Source: Astragalus membranaceus (lineage: Eukaryota > Streptophyta > Magnoliopsida > Fabales > Fabaceae). Taken from it: a stretch of DNA of 64,000 nt. Where the stretch lies: NCBI GenBank assembly GCA_039519185.1, contig CM076851.1:31579825-31643824 (forward strand), given 5' to 3'. Shown here piece by piece: positions 63,687 to 64,000 of this stretch. Both the position numbers and the translations under genes were made by a program. The notes beneath the pieces were generated by a model. That model was not told the DNA's origin, made no database searches, and worked only from the letters and a program-made list of their open reading frames with translations. Every line of letters begins with the position of its first letter. Position 1 is the stretch's first letter.

Positions 63687-64000
63687 CTGACAAGTCTGAG
63701 AAACCATTAAACAACATTATTCAGGAGAGTGCATAGCAAACTTGCTCAGCTACCACAACTGCTAAAATATAAATATAGTTCTAATCGAGGTTTTGAGTTA
63801 CGATCGCGCCGCAGTGTTTGAAATTAGAAGAGTTGTGGTCAAATGTGATTAACATGGCTCAATCATGATCGCATTGATGATGCAAGTTGTGGTCAAATCC
63901 AATGTCATTAAACAACATTATTCAGGACAATCATTAAGTTTAAAGAACACATTCACAAACAAGTAAAACTCTCACTTCCCTCCCAAAAAGATAAACTAGC
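63687..64000 (-). other. Intron of the carrier gene, to the right edge
   Basis: Non-coding, ends at the acceptor CTTGTCAG. It holds a duplicated piece: ATTAAACAACATTATTCAGGA occurs at about 63707 and 63908, and GTTGTGGTCAAAT at 63833 and 63885. No exon recognised. Confidence 0.6.

Overview
The window is nuclear DNA of a flowering plant. It is AT-rich, its genes have introns, and most of it is LTR retrotransposons nested in one another, with cut-and-paste transposons and SINE-like repeats between them. The TE families and a SINE of legume type suggest a papilionoid legume of the clover/medic group; this is inference from resemblance, not from a search. Only two ordinary host genes are supported: a small secreted cysteine-rich peptide (52053-52274, +) and the 3' part of a mitochondrial carrier gene (62424-63686, -, continuing past the right edge). 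A broken copy of the last part of that carrier gene lies 50 kb away at 12598-14315.

Layout. 1-12336: a minus-strand Ty3/gypsy chromovirus of Tekay type (A), split by a young, nearly intact SIRE-type Ty1/copia element (311-9171, 5-bp target duplication AACTG). 12598-14315: carrier pseudogene split by a hAT-like element that carries a CCA/CAC-rich minisatellite. 14316-16394: old repeats. 16395-17299: start of an Athila-type LTR, cut by a degenerate minus-strand Tekay element (B, 17300-32606). B itself holds a solo LTR of another family (18767-20112) and a second SIRE-type element (26184-31560) that has kept gag but lost nearly all of pol. 32607-42926: an Athila-type element with large deletions, split by a solo Tekay LTR (C, 35818-38108) and ending in shuffled LTR pieces. 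42927-49555: Tekay element D (+), whose 3' half of pol is deleted. 49830-52030: hAT transposase relic, SINE and a roughly 290-bp tandem repeat that leads into the peptide gene. 52685-54238: Mutator-like element with long terminal inverted repeats. 54395-58890: degenerate minus-strand Ty1/copia element (E). 58891-61450: old LTR remnant with two hAT elements, one inside the other. 61451-64000: intergenic DNA and the carrier gene.

The most striking signal is organised palindromes inside LTRs. Both SIRE families carry 14-15 copies of a palindrome centred on ATCGAT, spaced about 32-33 bp apart (about three helical turns), just upstream of the TATA box. All Tekay LTRs, and the unrelated solo LTR at 18767-20112, carry a different 13-bp palindrome (consensus GCACGRNYCGTGC) in pairs 20-22 bp apart, with pairs repeating about every 73 bp. 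The SIRE leaders also contain hairpins with different stems but the same loop, and Tekay leaders have a conserved splice-donor-like GTGAGTT in the LTR matched by an acceptor-like TTTCGCAG four bases before the gag ATG. Together these suggest retrotransposon families with built-in, phased binding arrays and structured or spliced leaders. I do not know of a published description, and could not search for one.
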